NCBI GenBank assembly: GCA_029573975.1 | Contig: JAKQBU010000298.1 | Coordinates: 1 to 9,765, forward strand | Source: Planctomycetota bacterium | GTDB taxonomy: Bacteria; Planctomycetota; Phycisphaerae; Sedimentisphaerales; SM23-30 | Reading direction: 5' to 3' | DNA length: 9,765 nt | Shown here: positions 1 through 6,925 of the stretch, piece after piece | How the letters are laid out: each line of letters starts with the position of its first letter | Position numbering within the stretch: the first letter of the stretch is position 1 | The notes under the pieces: model-generated | The model's input: the letters and a program-made list of their open reading frames with translations, nothing else | Told to the model about the DNA's origin: nothing | Databases searched by the model: none | Position numbers and translations under genes: made by a program

Positions 1-1
1 C

Positions 2-676
2 GTCAAGGAGGGGCTCAGCGAGTACTTCCTGTACACGATTGCCGGGACGGAGACCATACCCCACAACTGGGGCAAACGCCTGCCCTCTTTTGACGTGCAG
101 GATATTCCCGTAGAGAGTCTCTATAAATATGATGAAGAACAGTGGGGCCGGGAAACCGTTCGCTTTCTCCGTTTCCAGAATGACCAGGAACATAAACTGG
201 GCGAGACTCCCATTCCCAATGGCACCGTCCGGATCTACCGCCGGGCGGATGACCAGGGCCGCCTGGGTTATGTAGATGCCGCCGACATCAAGTACATTCC
301 GGTGGGAGAAGAGGTGGAGCTGAATCTTAAGCCCAATCTCCAGGTCACTGTAGAACCCACCCGGATGGCAGTCCGGAGCGAGAATTATCTATTTGATCGG
401 AATCACAATATCAGCGGCTGGGATGAACTCCAAACCTGGCAGGTGACCGCGACCAACACCCGCCATATACCGGTGGAAATTGAGATTACCCGCGGCTTTG
501 AAACTGCCTACTGGGAATTGGAGGTAACGGATGGCCTGGTTACCTGGAATAAACACGATGCCCGCCATGCCCGTTTCATTTTACAGATGGAACCAGGTGA
601 AAAGCGGATCTTTACCTATCAGTTGCGGACCTATCATGGCCAGCGAGAAGAACAACTTACAAAAAAGAACAGATAA
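2..676 (+). CDS. DUF4139-type exported protein, C-terminal part (cut by window start)
   Basis: The reading frame is open from the first bases of the window to a TAA at 674-676, leaving the last 224 residues; the true start lies upstream. A GTG at 95 is in frame, but the homology runs through it, so it is not the start. The fragment aligns without large gaps to residues about 227-448 of the complete gene at 1910-3256. Shared stretches include GLSEYFLYTI, KRLPSF, LYKYDE/LYRYDE, FKNDQEH-like, TPIP, KYIPV, VELNL and GWDE. This region corresponds to the DUF4139 domain, a beta-rich domain of exported proteins sometimes grouped with 'mucoidy inhibitor' MuiA-like proteins; no biochemical role is established. 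The next gene starts 21 bases downstream with a strong ribosome binding site, so the two are probably co-transcribed. The family assignment is from sequence resemblance; any function is unknown. Confidence 0.8.
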   Translation, partial: VKEGLSEYFLYTIAGTETIPHNWGKRLPSFDVQDIPVESLYKYDEEQWGRETVRFLRFQNDQEHKLGETPIPNGTVRIYRRADDQGRLGYVDAADIKYIPVGEEVELNLKPNLQVTVEPTRMAVRSENYLFDRNHNISGWDELQTWQVTATNTRHIPVEIEITRGFETAYWELEVTDGLVTWNKHDARHARFILQMEPGEKRIFTYQLRTYHGQREEQLTKKNR

Positions 677-697
677 AATCTTATAAGGAGATTAATC

Positions 698-1870
698 ATG
701 GAACGTACCAAACACACATGGCAAAGACAGGGAATACTAGCGGCCTTATTGCTGCTGAGCCTAATCAGTCTGGCCCCCGCCCGGATTAAATTAGCAGCCC
801 TGCCGGAACGAGCGGCCACCACCATTCGGCTGGACAATCCGTCGGCCACCCTCATCGAGGAAGAGCGGGTCCTGACCCTCCAGCAGGGACTCAATCAGGT
901 GGACTTCTCCTGGAAAGGCGTGAGTATCGACGTCGATTCGATTTGCCTCCAGGTCCTGAGCCATCCGGATCAGGTCACGCTGTTGAACGTCAGCTATCCG
1001 CCCGACGAAGGAGCCCTGGTCTGGGAGATCAGCAGCGCCGAGGCCTGGGAAGAAACGGTGCGGATCGGTTATTTACTCGGCAATATCGACCGGCTGATTA
1101 CCTACAAGGCGGTAGCGGATAAGGCCGAGACCGCCGTGGATTTCAAGAGTTTCCTGGTCCTGCGAAATTTCTCCGGCGAGGACTTCGACACAGCCCGTAT
1201 CCTTCTGGATTACGGGGAAGCCTTTGAACGGGGGATTCTCCATGAAGAAACCAAGCAGCTTTTGTTTTTTGACGCCGCCCAGGTGCCGATTACCAAAGTC
1301 TGGACCTTCGATGCGGGCCTGCTGCCCTGGGACCCGGAAACCGTGCCCGATAAAAACATCGGGATTCCCGTCAGTTATCGCATCCGGAACGATAGTCAGA
1401 GCCAGTTGGGCAGCTCCGCCCTCTGGGGCGGCAAGGTGCGGATCTTCCAGGACGATGGCCACGAAAGCACCATCTTCCTCGGCGAGGATGTCACGAACCT
1501 GGTGCCCGTAGGCGAGAAAATGGAGCTGTATATCGGCGACAGCCGCGATATTGTGGTCACGCAGCGGAAAATGAAGGAGACCCAAATCAATATCCGGCGG
1601 AACAACGATAATCAAATCGTCCTGTACGATATGGACGAAGTCATCACCGCCAAGATCGAAAACTTCAAAGATTTGCCGGCTGTCCTTACTATGATTCAGC
1701 GGATCCCCGGCGAGTGGAAAATGCTGGAATGTGACCTGAACTATGAACGCAAGGATGCCAATACCCTGCAATTTGAGATTGAGATGCCGGCCCGCCTGGA
1801 GGCAGGCCCTTCGGTGAAGAACCTGACCATGCATTACCAGCGGCTCAACATTCGACCGGAAAACCAATAA
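698..1870 (+). CDS. Diverged DUF4139-like exported protein
   Basis: This 390-residue protein starts at an ATG preceded by AAGGAG at 685-690, an ideal 7-base spacing. The N-terminus is basic, followed by a hydrophobic segment (about residues 12-26) and an APA motif, so Sec signal peptidase I cleavage near residue 28 is likely; there is no lipobox cysteine. The mature N-terminus matches the neighbour at 1910-3256: LTLQQGLNQVDFSW at 59-72 corresponds to LTLKQGLNKLQFSW there. A weaker match, VLRNFSGEDFDTARILL, also has a counterpart in the neighbour. It departs from its neighbours elsewhere. The SWRAFY motif is gone, the proline/alanine linker is missing, and the GLSEYFLYTI and KRLPSF block is replaced by unrelated-looking sequence. 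The C-terminal half keeps only the general beta-domain layout (VPVG-x-K-MELYIG). I infer a diverged paralogue within the same operon, probably a partner of the flanking proteins. Function is unknown; homology of the C-terminal half is less certain. Confidence 0.7.
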   Translation: MERTKHTWQRQGILAALLLLSLISLAPARIKLAALPERAATTIRLDNPSATLIEEERVLTLQQGLNQVDFSWKGVSIDVDSICLQVLSHPDQVTLLNVSYPPDEGALVWEISSAEAWEETVRIGYLLGNIDRLITYKAVADKAETAVDFKSFLVLRNFSGEDFDTARILLDYGEAFERGILHEETKQLLFFDAAQVPITKVWTFDAGLLPWDPETVPDKNIGIPVSYRIRNDSQSQLGSSALWGGKVRIFQDDGHESTIFLGEDVTNLVPVGEKMELYIGDSRDIVVTQRKMKETQINIRRNNDNQIVLYDMDEVITAKIENFKDLPAVLTMIQRIPGEWKMLECDLNYERKDANTLQFEIEMPARLEAGPSVKNLTMHYQRLNIRPENQ

Positions 1871-1909
1871 CCAGCCATCCCCGATAGTGGACGGGAAAGG
1901 AGTATTCCG

Positions 1910-3256
1910 ATGAAACGATTTATAATCACTGTATTCGTAATAGTAGTTCTCTGCCAGACCCTGGCCTGGGCCAAGGTGGACCTGGTCACCCTGCCTTCCC
2001 GGGAAGCCGTACAAATGACCATTTATAATTCGGCGGACCTGACGCTGGTGCGCGAAAGCCGGTTTCTGACATTGAAACAGGGACTCAACAAACTCCAGTT
2101 CTCCTGGGCCAATACCCTCATTGACCCCACCAGCCTGGAAACCATCCCCCTCCAGCAGGCGGACCAGATTGATATTGCCGATCTGACCTATCCGCCCCGC
2201 GTCCGGGAGCTGGGTTTGTGGAACATTCAAAGCCGGATCAGCGGCAAGGTGCCGGTGGAGATTTCCTACCTGACCAGCGGCTTGAGCTGGCGGGCGTTCT
2301 ATCTAGGTACCCTCACTCCCGATGAAAAAACCATGCAACTGCAGGGGTATGTCCGCGTGACCAACCAGAGCGGGGAGGACTACGAAAATGCCCAGGTCCG
2401 CCTGATTGTCGGCCAGGTCCATATCCTGGATGAAATCGCCGCCCTGGCCCAGCGGGCCTACCCCTACGATCAACCGGGACAACCGCTCCCTACACCGGAA
2501 CCAGCCGCCGCCGCCCCCCCTGCCGTAGATCGCCTGATGGAGACTTTAGGCAATGTGGAGGAATTAGTTAGAAAACCAAAGGAAATCAAGAAAGAGGGTT
2601 TAAGCGAGTATTTTCTCTATACCATTGAAGGAACGGAAACCGTCCCTACGGGCTGGTCCAAGCGCCTGCCCAGTTTCACCGCCGGGGAAGTGCCCGTGGT
2701 GAATCTCTACCGCTATGACGAAGAGTTATACGGCAATGCCGTGGTCCGCTTCTTGAGCTTTAAAAATGACCAGGAGCACCAGCTCGGCCAAACCCCCATC
2801 CCCGGCGGTACCTTGAAAGTGTATCGTACCGCCGATGCCGAGCACCATCTTTCCTATGAAGGCCAGTCCAGCTTCAAATACATTCCCGTGGACGAAGATG
2901 TCGAACTCAACCTGGACGCGGTCGCTCATGTCGTGGTGGCGCCGGTATTGATGGATTACCAGACCGATAATTACCGGTTTGACAACCATCTGAACGTTTG
3001 CGGCTGGGATGAGATTCGCACCTTTGCCGTCGAAGTCAAGAATACCAGGGATATCGCCGTCCGTGTCGAGATCAAACGACACTTTGGCACTTCGTACTGG
3101 GACCTGAAAAAGGATGGTCCGTTCGGTGACTTTGAAGCCGTGGATAAAGACACCGTAAAATTCACCCTGACGCTCGAGCCGCGTTCCACGCAAAAATTCA
3201 GCTATGTTCTGACCACCTACCTGGGCAAACGGCAGGAAGAAATAAACCGGCAATGA
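1910..3256 (+). CDS. DUF4139 domain-containing exported protein
   Basis: This 448-residue protein starts at an ATG with AAAGGAG at 1896-1902, spaced 7 bases. A Sec signal peptide is clear: MKR, then a hydrophobic core, then LAWA with cleavage likely after residue 21. The N-terminal beta-rich domain (about 22-180) contains LTLKQGLNKLQFSW at 53-66 and SYLTSGLSWRAFYLG around 119-133, the tryptophan-containing motif typical of DUF4139 proteins. A proline/alanine-rich linker (about 185-205, QPLPTPEPAAAAPP) and a lysine-rich patch (221-228) lead into the C-terminal domain (about 229-448), which is closely similar to the truncated gene at 2-676. It is the third gene of a same-strand run with gaps of 21 and 39 bases, and an intrinsic terminator follows. 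The protein should act in the periplasm or at the cell surface. The family has no proven activity; a role in envelope structure is only inference. Confidence 0.85.
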   Translation: MKRFIITVFVIVVLCQTLAWAKVDLVTLPSREAVQMTIYNSADLTLVRESRFLTLKQGLNKLQFSWANTLIDPTSLETIPLQQADQIDIADLTYPPRVRELGLWNIQSRISGKVPVEISYLTSGLSWRAFYLGTLTPDEKTMQLQGYVRVTNQSGEDYENAQVRLIVGQVHILDEIAALAQRAYPYDQPGQPLPTPEPAAAAPPAVDRLMETLGNVEELVRKPKEIKKEGLSEYFLYTIEGTETVPTGWSKRLPSFTAGEVPVVNLYRYDEELYGNAVVRFLSFKNDQEHQLGQTPIPGGTLKVYRTADAEHHLSYEGQSSFKYIPVDEDVELNLDAVAHVVVAPVLMDYQTDNYRFDNHLNVCGWDEIRTFAVEVKNTRDIAVRVEIKRHFGTSYWDLKKDGPFGDFEAVDKDTVKFTLTLEPRSTQKFSYVLTTYLGKRQEEINRQ

Positions 3257-3277
3257 ATTCTGGGAGATGCAAAGCTT

Positions 3278-3308
3278 GATTCCCCCATGGGGGATCGTTT
3301 TGATTTTT
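3278..3308 (+). terminator. Intrinsic terminator closing the DUF4139 operon
   Basis: About 20 bases after the stop codon there is a perfect GC-rich inverted repeat, TCCCCCATGGGGGA (3281-3294). It can form a 5-bp stem with a CATG loop, and GA/TC at 3278-3279/3295-3296 extends it past one bulged T. It is followed by a T-rich tract, GTTTTGATTTTT. This ends transcription of the three upstream genes before the separate promoter of the next gene. The stem is short but very GC-rich; the T tract is interrupted. Confidence 0.7.
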
Positions 3309-3344
3309 CCGCCGGTATTGTCAGAGTACCAGCCGGATGGGAAT

Positions 3345-3372
3345 TTGACGTTTACCGTTTTTGTTCTAAAAT
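3345..3372 (+). promoter_or_regulatory. Predicted sigma-70-type promoter of the DUF1638 gene
   Basis: TTGACG (3345-3350) and TAAAAT (3367-3372) match the -35 and -10 consensus at five of six positions each, with a 16-base spacer. The usual start site 6-7 bases after the -10 box falls on the A of the ATG at 3379 or one base from it, so the mRNA would have no leader. This fits the absence of a properly spaced ribosome binding site: the AGAGG at 3373-3377 is only one base from the ATG and would not be transcribed. It is predicted from sequence only. Confidence 0.55.
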
Positions 3373-3378
3373 AGAGGC

Positions 3379-4188
3379 ATGAAAGACGAAAAAATAGTTT
3401 TGGAACAAAAACCGTGGTCCACCAGTATTCCGCTTGCGAACAAACGCCGTTTTAAACTTCTTGCCTGCGAGATTATCTACCGCGAAGCCTGCCTCCTGGC
3501 CTCTCAGTCAGCCCATATCGTCGATGTCGAATTTTTGGAAAAAGGCCTCCACGATATCGGCAAAGAAAAAATGCTCATCCGCCTGCAGGAAAAGATAAAC
3601 TCAATAGATACAAAGAATTACGAAGCCATCCTCCTGGGATATGCCCGCTGTAACGACGGGGTGGCTGGCCTGCGCGCCCCGGCCATACCCCTTATCATTC
3701 CCCGCGCCCACGACTGCATTACTTTTTTCTTCGGTTCCAAAGAGGCTTATGAAAAATACTTTTTTTCTCATCCCGGCTCGTATTTTCGCACTACCGGGTG
3801 GACCGAACGGGGCGGCTACCACCCCGATGACCCCTCCAGCACCGTCATGGGCCAGCTGGGGCTGGACCGTACCTACCAGGAATATGTGGCCAAATACGGG
3901 GAGGAAAATGCCCAGTATATTTTGCAAACCCTTGGCGCCTGGCAGGATAATTACCAGCGAATTACCTATATTGACATGGGATTGCCTCTGGATCCGGAGT
4001 ACGCCGAATTAGCCCGCCGGGAGGCGGCTGACCGTAAGTTAAGCTTTGAACAGATTCCCGGAGATCTGCGTCTGTTGCGGATGATGCTATCGGGGGATTG
4101 GCCGGAAGAGGATTTTTTGACTGTCCCGCCAAAGTGGCAGGTCGCCAGCGAAAATGACGGGCGAATTCTTGTTGCCGTAAGTGCATGA
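3379..4188 (+). CDS. DUF1638 domain-containing protein
   Basis: This 269-residue protein has no signal peptide and no membrane segment, so it is probably cytosolic. The ATG at 3379 is the first possible start, because an in-frame TAA lies at 3367-3369. The domain begins near residue 24 (RRFKLLACEIIYRE) and shows the order typical of DUF1638 proteins: CEIIYRE (30-36), AHIVDVEFLEKGLHDIG (about 46-61), LLGYARCNDG (85-94), IPLIIPRAHDCITFFFGS (103-120), then PGSYFRTTGW (132-141). Cys30, Cys91, His111 and Cys113 lie in the most conserved blocks and are candidate metal or cofactor ligands; this is inference. The family is common in anaerobes and methanogens, where it often sits near corrinoid methyltransferase genes; none are present here. 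Its biochemical role is not established. It stands alone between an upstream terminator and the rpsO promoter. The first 22 residues precede the domain and are poorly characterised. Confidence 0.85.
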   Translation: MKDEKIVLEQKPWSTSIPLANKRRFKLLACEIIYREACLLASQSAHIVDVEFLEKGLHDIGKEKMLIRLQEKINSIDTKNYEAILLGYARCNDGVAGLRAPAIPLIIPRAHDCITFFFGSKEAYEKYFFSHPGSYFRTTGWTERGGYHPDDPSSTVMGQLGLDRTYQEYVAKYGEENAQYILQTLGAWQDNYQRITYIDMGLPLDPEYAELARREAADRKLSFEQIPGDLRLLRMMLSGDWPEEDFLTVPPKWQVASENDGRILVAVSA

Positions 4189-4211
4189 CATATAACAATT
4201 TAAGATTTTTG

Positions 4212-4239
4212 TTGCAATTTTCCAGGGAATGGTTATAGT
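4212..4239 (+). promoter_or_regulatory. Predicted sigma-70-type promoter of rpsO-pnp
   Basis: TTGCAA (4212-4217) and TATAGT (4234-4239), separated by 16 bases, make a good housekeeping promoter in the 173-base gap before rpsO. The predicted transcription start is about 4245-4247, giving a 5' leader of roughly 115 bases before the rpsO ATG. No rival promoter closer to the gene was seen. Confidence 0.55.
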
Positions 4240-4245
4240 TTCCCA

Positions 4246-4361
4246 TGTGGCCAAACTGCGGCAGAGTAGCCGATAATAAAGTTATCCGTTTGGCGTGTAA
4301 TGAATAAGGCTTCTATTACTGGCTGCTTCCGTTGTTCGGAGCGGCTGGGGAAGGAACGAAG
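4246..4361 (+). promoter_or_regulatory. Structured rpsO leader, possible S15 autoregulatory element
   Basis: Two separate structures can be drawn by hand. The first begins within a few bases of the predicted transcription start: GCCAAAC (4250-4256) pairs with GTTTGGC (4288-4294) and encloses two small hairpins, GGC/GCC (4260-4262/4269-4271) and GATAA/TTATC (4272-4276/4282-4286). Together these make a three-way junction. The second is a long hairpin at about 4319-4348 with loop TTGTT (4332-4336) and one bulged T4327. It ends against the purine-rich ribosome binding site (4347-4356) and includes a G-U pair (4321/4346) stacked on a G-C pair (4322/4345). Ribosomal protein S15 is known to bind a three-way junction and a GU/GC motif in 16S rRNA, and to repress its own mRNA in several bacteria through varied leader structures. 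Applying that here is inference. Confidence 0.45.
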
Positions 4362-4628
4362 ATGATTACGAAAGAAAAAAAACAAGGTGTAATTCACGAT
4401 TTTGCAACCCATGAGGGTGACACAGGCTCACCGGAAGTACAGATTGCAGTATTAACCAATCGTATTACCGAACTGACGGAGCATTTGAAGATCCACAAGA
4501 AGGATTATGCTTCCCGCCGCGGCCTGTTGAAAATGGTCGGACGCCGCTCCAGCTTGTTGAAATATCTTTCACAGAATGACCGGTCCCGCTATAGCGCGAT
4601 CATCAGCCGGCTGGGTTTGCGTAAATAG
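4362..4628 (+). CDS. rpsO: 30S ribosomal protein S15
   Basis: This 88-residue protein has the normal S15 length. S15 is a primary 16S rRNA binder of the small-subunit central domain and also forms a bridge to the large subunit. The signature is clear: [21 protein letters not shown], then [23 protein letters not shown] (helix-turn-helix region with the rRNA-contacting His/Asp and Arg residues), and the terminal block SRLGLRK. I chose the ATG at 4362, which has AAGGAA (4351-4356) 5-6 bases upstream. An in-frame TTG at 4332 would add ten non-conserved residues and lies in the loop of a predicted hairpin, so it is rejected. Codons 5-7 contain an A8 run (4375-4382), which keeps the start region unstructured. 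The gene precedes pnp, the order seen in many bacteria, and its leader may mediate feedback control. Confidence 0.99.
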   Translation: MITKEKKQGVIHDFATHEGDTGSPEVQIAVLTNRITELTEHLKIHKKDYASRRGLLKMVGRRSSLLKYLSQNDRSRYSAIISRLGLRK

Positions 4629-4816
4629 TGAAAAATTCGTATTTACGAATGCGGCTCGACGTTGGCATGGGGTTTCTTCTGTGTGGGATTCAACGGAAAG
4701 AGAGAAAGTTTGTTTGTTGCATACTCAATGAGTAATTCATTAGGTGATATGTGTTGATATTGGACTTGTCGGTAGTCGGAAAAAGAAGCAGGAATGCAGG
4801 AAGCAGGTAAGTAGAG
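4629..4816 (+). other. rpsO-pnp spacer with small hairpins and GCAGG repeats
   Basis: This 188-base spacer has no convincing gene. Directly after the rpsO stop, ATTCGT (4635-4640) and ACGAAT (4645-4650) form a short AT-rich hairpin that lacks a T tract on this strand. A second small hairpin is TACTC/GAGTA (4722-4726/4730-4734). Just before pnp, GCAGG occurs three times (4788-4792, 4796-4800, 4803-4807); the last copy is a plausible ribosome binding site. In enterobacteria the corresponding spacer carries RNase III sites through which PNPase controls its own mRNA; nothing as long as that duplex is visible here. No confident promoter was seen, so pnp is probably read through from rpsO. Confidence 0.5.
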
Positions 4817-6925
4817 ATGTCTATGGTACGAAAAGTGGAACGACAAATAGCGGGACGAATGTTATCGATTGAAACGGGGAAATTTGCCAAACAGGCCAGC
4901 GGGGCGGTGACAGTACGGTATGGCGATACGATGGTTCTGGCGACGGTGGTGTCGGCGGAACCTCGGGAAGGAATAGACTTTTTCCCCCTGACGGTGGATT
5001 ACCGGGAAAAAACATCCGCTGCGGGTAAATTCCCCGGCGGCTTTATCAAACGGGAAGGCCGGCCAACCAATAAGGAAATATTAACCATGCGGCTGATCGA
5101 TCGGCCCATCCGGCCTATGTTCCCCAAAGGATTTATGAATGAAGTCCAGATTCAATGTCTGGTTTTGTCCGCCGATCAGCAGAATGATCCGGATATTCTG
5201 GCGATGATCGGGTCTTCCGCCGCGCTGGCGATTTCGGATGTTCCCTTTGAATGTCCGCTGGCAGCGGTGCGGATTGGCAGAATTAACGATGAATTTGTCA
5301 TCAATCCCCTGCATTCGGAATTGAAGAATTCCACGCTGGAGCTGGTGCTGGGCGGGCATAAGGACGCCGTCAATATGATTGAGGTGTCCGCGAAAGAATT
5401 GTCGGAAGATGTTATTGCCGATGCCATTGCGTTCGGGCACAAAACCATTGTTGAAATTTCGGAGATGATTACCGAGCTGGCAACGGATTGCGGCAAGGAA
5501 AAATACGCATTCACACCCTATGATACCACCCAACTGGAAGAACTGCTGGAACAGAAGATCGGCGATGCCTATCGGCAGGCCCGGTCCCTGTCCGGCAAGA
5601 AGGAGCGGGCGGAAAAAATCAAGTCGCTTTTTGAGGCCTTTGTCCTGGAAATCTGCCCGGAAGGCGTTGAATCCGAATACAGCCCGGAACTGATCCGCAT
5701 GGCCATTGAGGCGTTTGAGGAGAAAAACGTTCGAATGGAAATTCTTTCGGGCCGCCGCAGCGGCGGACGGGGCTACGAGGAGATTCGGGAATTGTCCGGC
5801 GAAGTGGGCATTCTGCCCCGTACGCATGGTTCGTCCGTATTTACCCGGGGAGAAACGCAGGCGATGGTGACCGCCACGCTGGGTACAGCCGCGGATGTTC
5901 AGATCGTCGATGGGTTACTGGATGAATACAGCAAACGATTCATGCTGCATTACAACTTTCCTCCCTTCTGTGTGGGCGAGGTGAAGAGAATTACCGGGCC
6001 AGGCCGCCGGGAGATCGGCCATGGCGCTCTGGCGGAAAAGTGTTTGATTAACATCATGCCTTCCGATGAGGATTTTCCCTATACGGTCCGGCTGGTCAGC
6101 GATATTCTCGAATCCAACGGGTCCAGTTCCATGGCAACCGTTTGCGGAGGCACGCTGGCTCTGATGGATGCGGGAGTTCCCATTATCCGGCCGGTGGCCG
6201 GTATTTCGATCGGGATGGTCAGCGATGCCAATCGCTATGTTTTACTGACGGATATTATGGGGGAAGAAGATCATTATGGGGACATGGATTTTAAAGTGGC
6301 CGGCAGCCAGAAAGGGATTACCGGCGTGCAACTGGACCTGAAATCGCGGGGAATTACCTTTCCGATTATTCGGGAGACGCTGGAACGTGCCAAAAAAGCC
6401 CGCATGCAGATTCTCCATACCATGCTGAGCGTGCTGGAAGAGCCGCGTCCCAGTCTCTCGGTGTATGCCCCGAAGATGACTTCGATGCAGATTCCGGTGG
6501 ATCTGATCGGCAAGGTAATTGGCCCGGGCGGCCGGGAAATCAAGGCGATCCAGGAGAAGACCGGCGCCACCATCGAGATTGAAGATGACGGAACGGTATA
6601 TATTTCCTGTGTCGGCGGCGATGGTCACCTGAAAGCGAAGGAAATGATTGAGATGATCACCGAACCGGTAAAGATCGGGAAAGTATATCAATGCCGTGTT
6701 GTTTCGATGAAGGATTTCGGAGTATTTGCCGAACTGGCGCCGGGCAAAGAAGGCATGTGCCACATCAGTGAATTGGCGGATAAATACGTGCAATCTGTTT
6801 CCGATGTCTGCAACACCGGCGACATGATGCCGTTCAAGGTCATCGCCATCGATGAAATGGGACGTATCAAATTATCCCGGAAAGCCGCCTTGCATGAGGA
6901 AAAAGAGCAGCCGCAGAAATCCTGA
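4817..6925 (+). CDS. pnp: Polyribonucleotide nucleotidyltransferase (PNPase)
   Basis: This 702-residue enzyme is a full-length PNPase, which degrades RNA 3'-to-5' by phosphorolysis, releases nucleoside diphosphates and can add tails in reverse. It acts as a cytosolic trimer. Domains in order are: first RNase PH-like domain (about 12-145), all-helical linker domain (about 150-235), and catalytic second RNase PH-like domain (about 320-545) with GPGRREIGHGALAEK and SNGSSSMATVCGGTLALMDAG. A KH domain (about 559-617, motif IGKVIGPGGREIKAI) and an S1 domain (about 620-692) follow. The catalytic Asp485, Asp491 and Lys493 in EEDHYGDMDFK correspond to the E. coli Asp486, Asp492 and Lys494. Two starts are possible: ATG 4817, with AGG at 4805-4807, and ATG 4823, with GAG at 4814-4816; the protein differs by only two residues. 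The last codons overlap a terminator. It follows rpsO, with which it is likely co-transcribed. Confidence 0.99.
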   Translation: MSMVRKVERQIAGRMLSIETGKFAKQASGAVTVRYGDTMVLATVVSAEPREGIDFFPLTVDYREKTSAAGKFPGGFIKREGRPTNKEILTMRLIDRPIRPMFPKGFMNEVQIQCLVLSADQQNDPDILAMIGSSAALAISDVPFECPLAAVRIGRINDEFVINPLHSELKNSTLELVLGGHKDAVNMIEVSAKELSEDVIADAIAFGHKTIVEISEMITELATDCGKEKYAFTPYDTTQLEELLEQKIGDAYRQARSLSGKKERAEKIKSLFEAFVLEICPEGVESEYSPELIRMAIEAFEEKNVRMEILSGRRSGGRGYEEIRELSGEVGILPRTHGSSVFTRGETQAMVTATLGTAADVQIVDGLLDEYSKRFMLHYNFPPFCVGEVKRITGPGRREIGHGALAEKCLINIMPSDEDFPYTVRLVSDILESNGSSSMATVCGGTLALMDAGVPIIRPVAGISIGMVSDANRYVLLTDIMGEEDHYGDMDFKVAGSQKGITGVQLDLKSRGITFPIIRETLERAKKARMQILHTMLSVLEEPRPSLSVYAPKMTSMQIPVDLIGKVIGPGGREIKAIQEKTGATIEIEDDGTVYISCVGGDGHLKAKEMIEMITEPVKIGKVYQCRVVSMKDFGVFAELAPGKEGMCHISELADKYVQSVSDVCNTGDMMPFKVIAIDEMGRIKLSRKAALHEEKEQPQKS

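Noticed and set aside
1073..2230. Long minus-strand open frame (about 385 codons) opposite the second and third DUF4139 genes
   Set aside because: It spans two well-supported plus-strand genes and their gap, has no recognisable domain, and its long openness follows from the codon pattern of the real genes.
4332..4361. In-frame TTG start ten codons upstream of the S15 ATG
   Set aside because: The extra residues are not part of S15, the TTG has no SD site, and a well-spaced SD precedes the ATG at 4362.
4631..4650. Hairpin after rpsO read as an intrinsic terminator
   Set aside because: On the plus strand it lacks a T tract. The A run gives a terminator shape only on the minus strand, where no gene ends. 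It is kept only as a spacer hairpin.
4662..4677. Possible sigma-54 promoter (TTGGCAT-like) upstream of pnp
   Set aside because: The -24 element is fair, but the required GC of the -12 element is CT at the correct spacing.
5081..5827. Minus-strand open frame of about 248 codons inside pnp
   Set aside because: It lies wholly inside a certain PNPase gene, and its translation shows no family resemblance.
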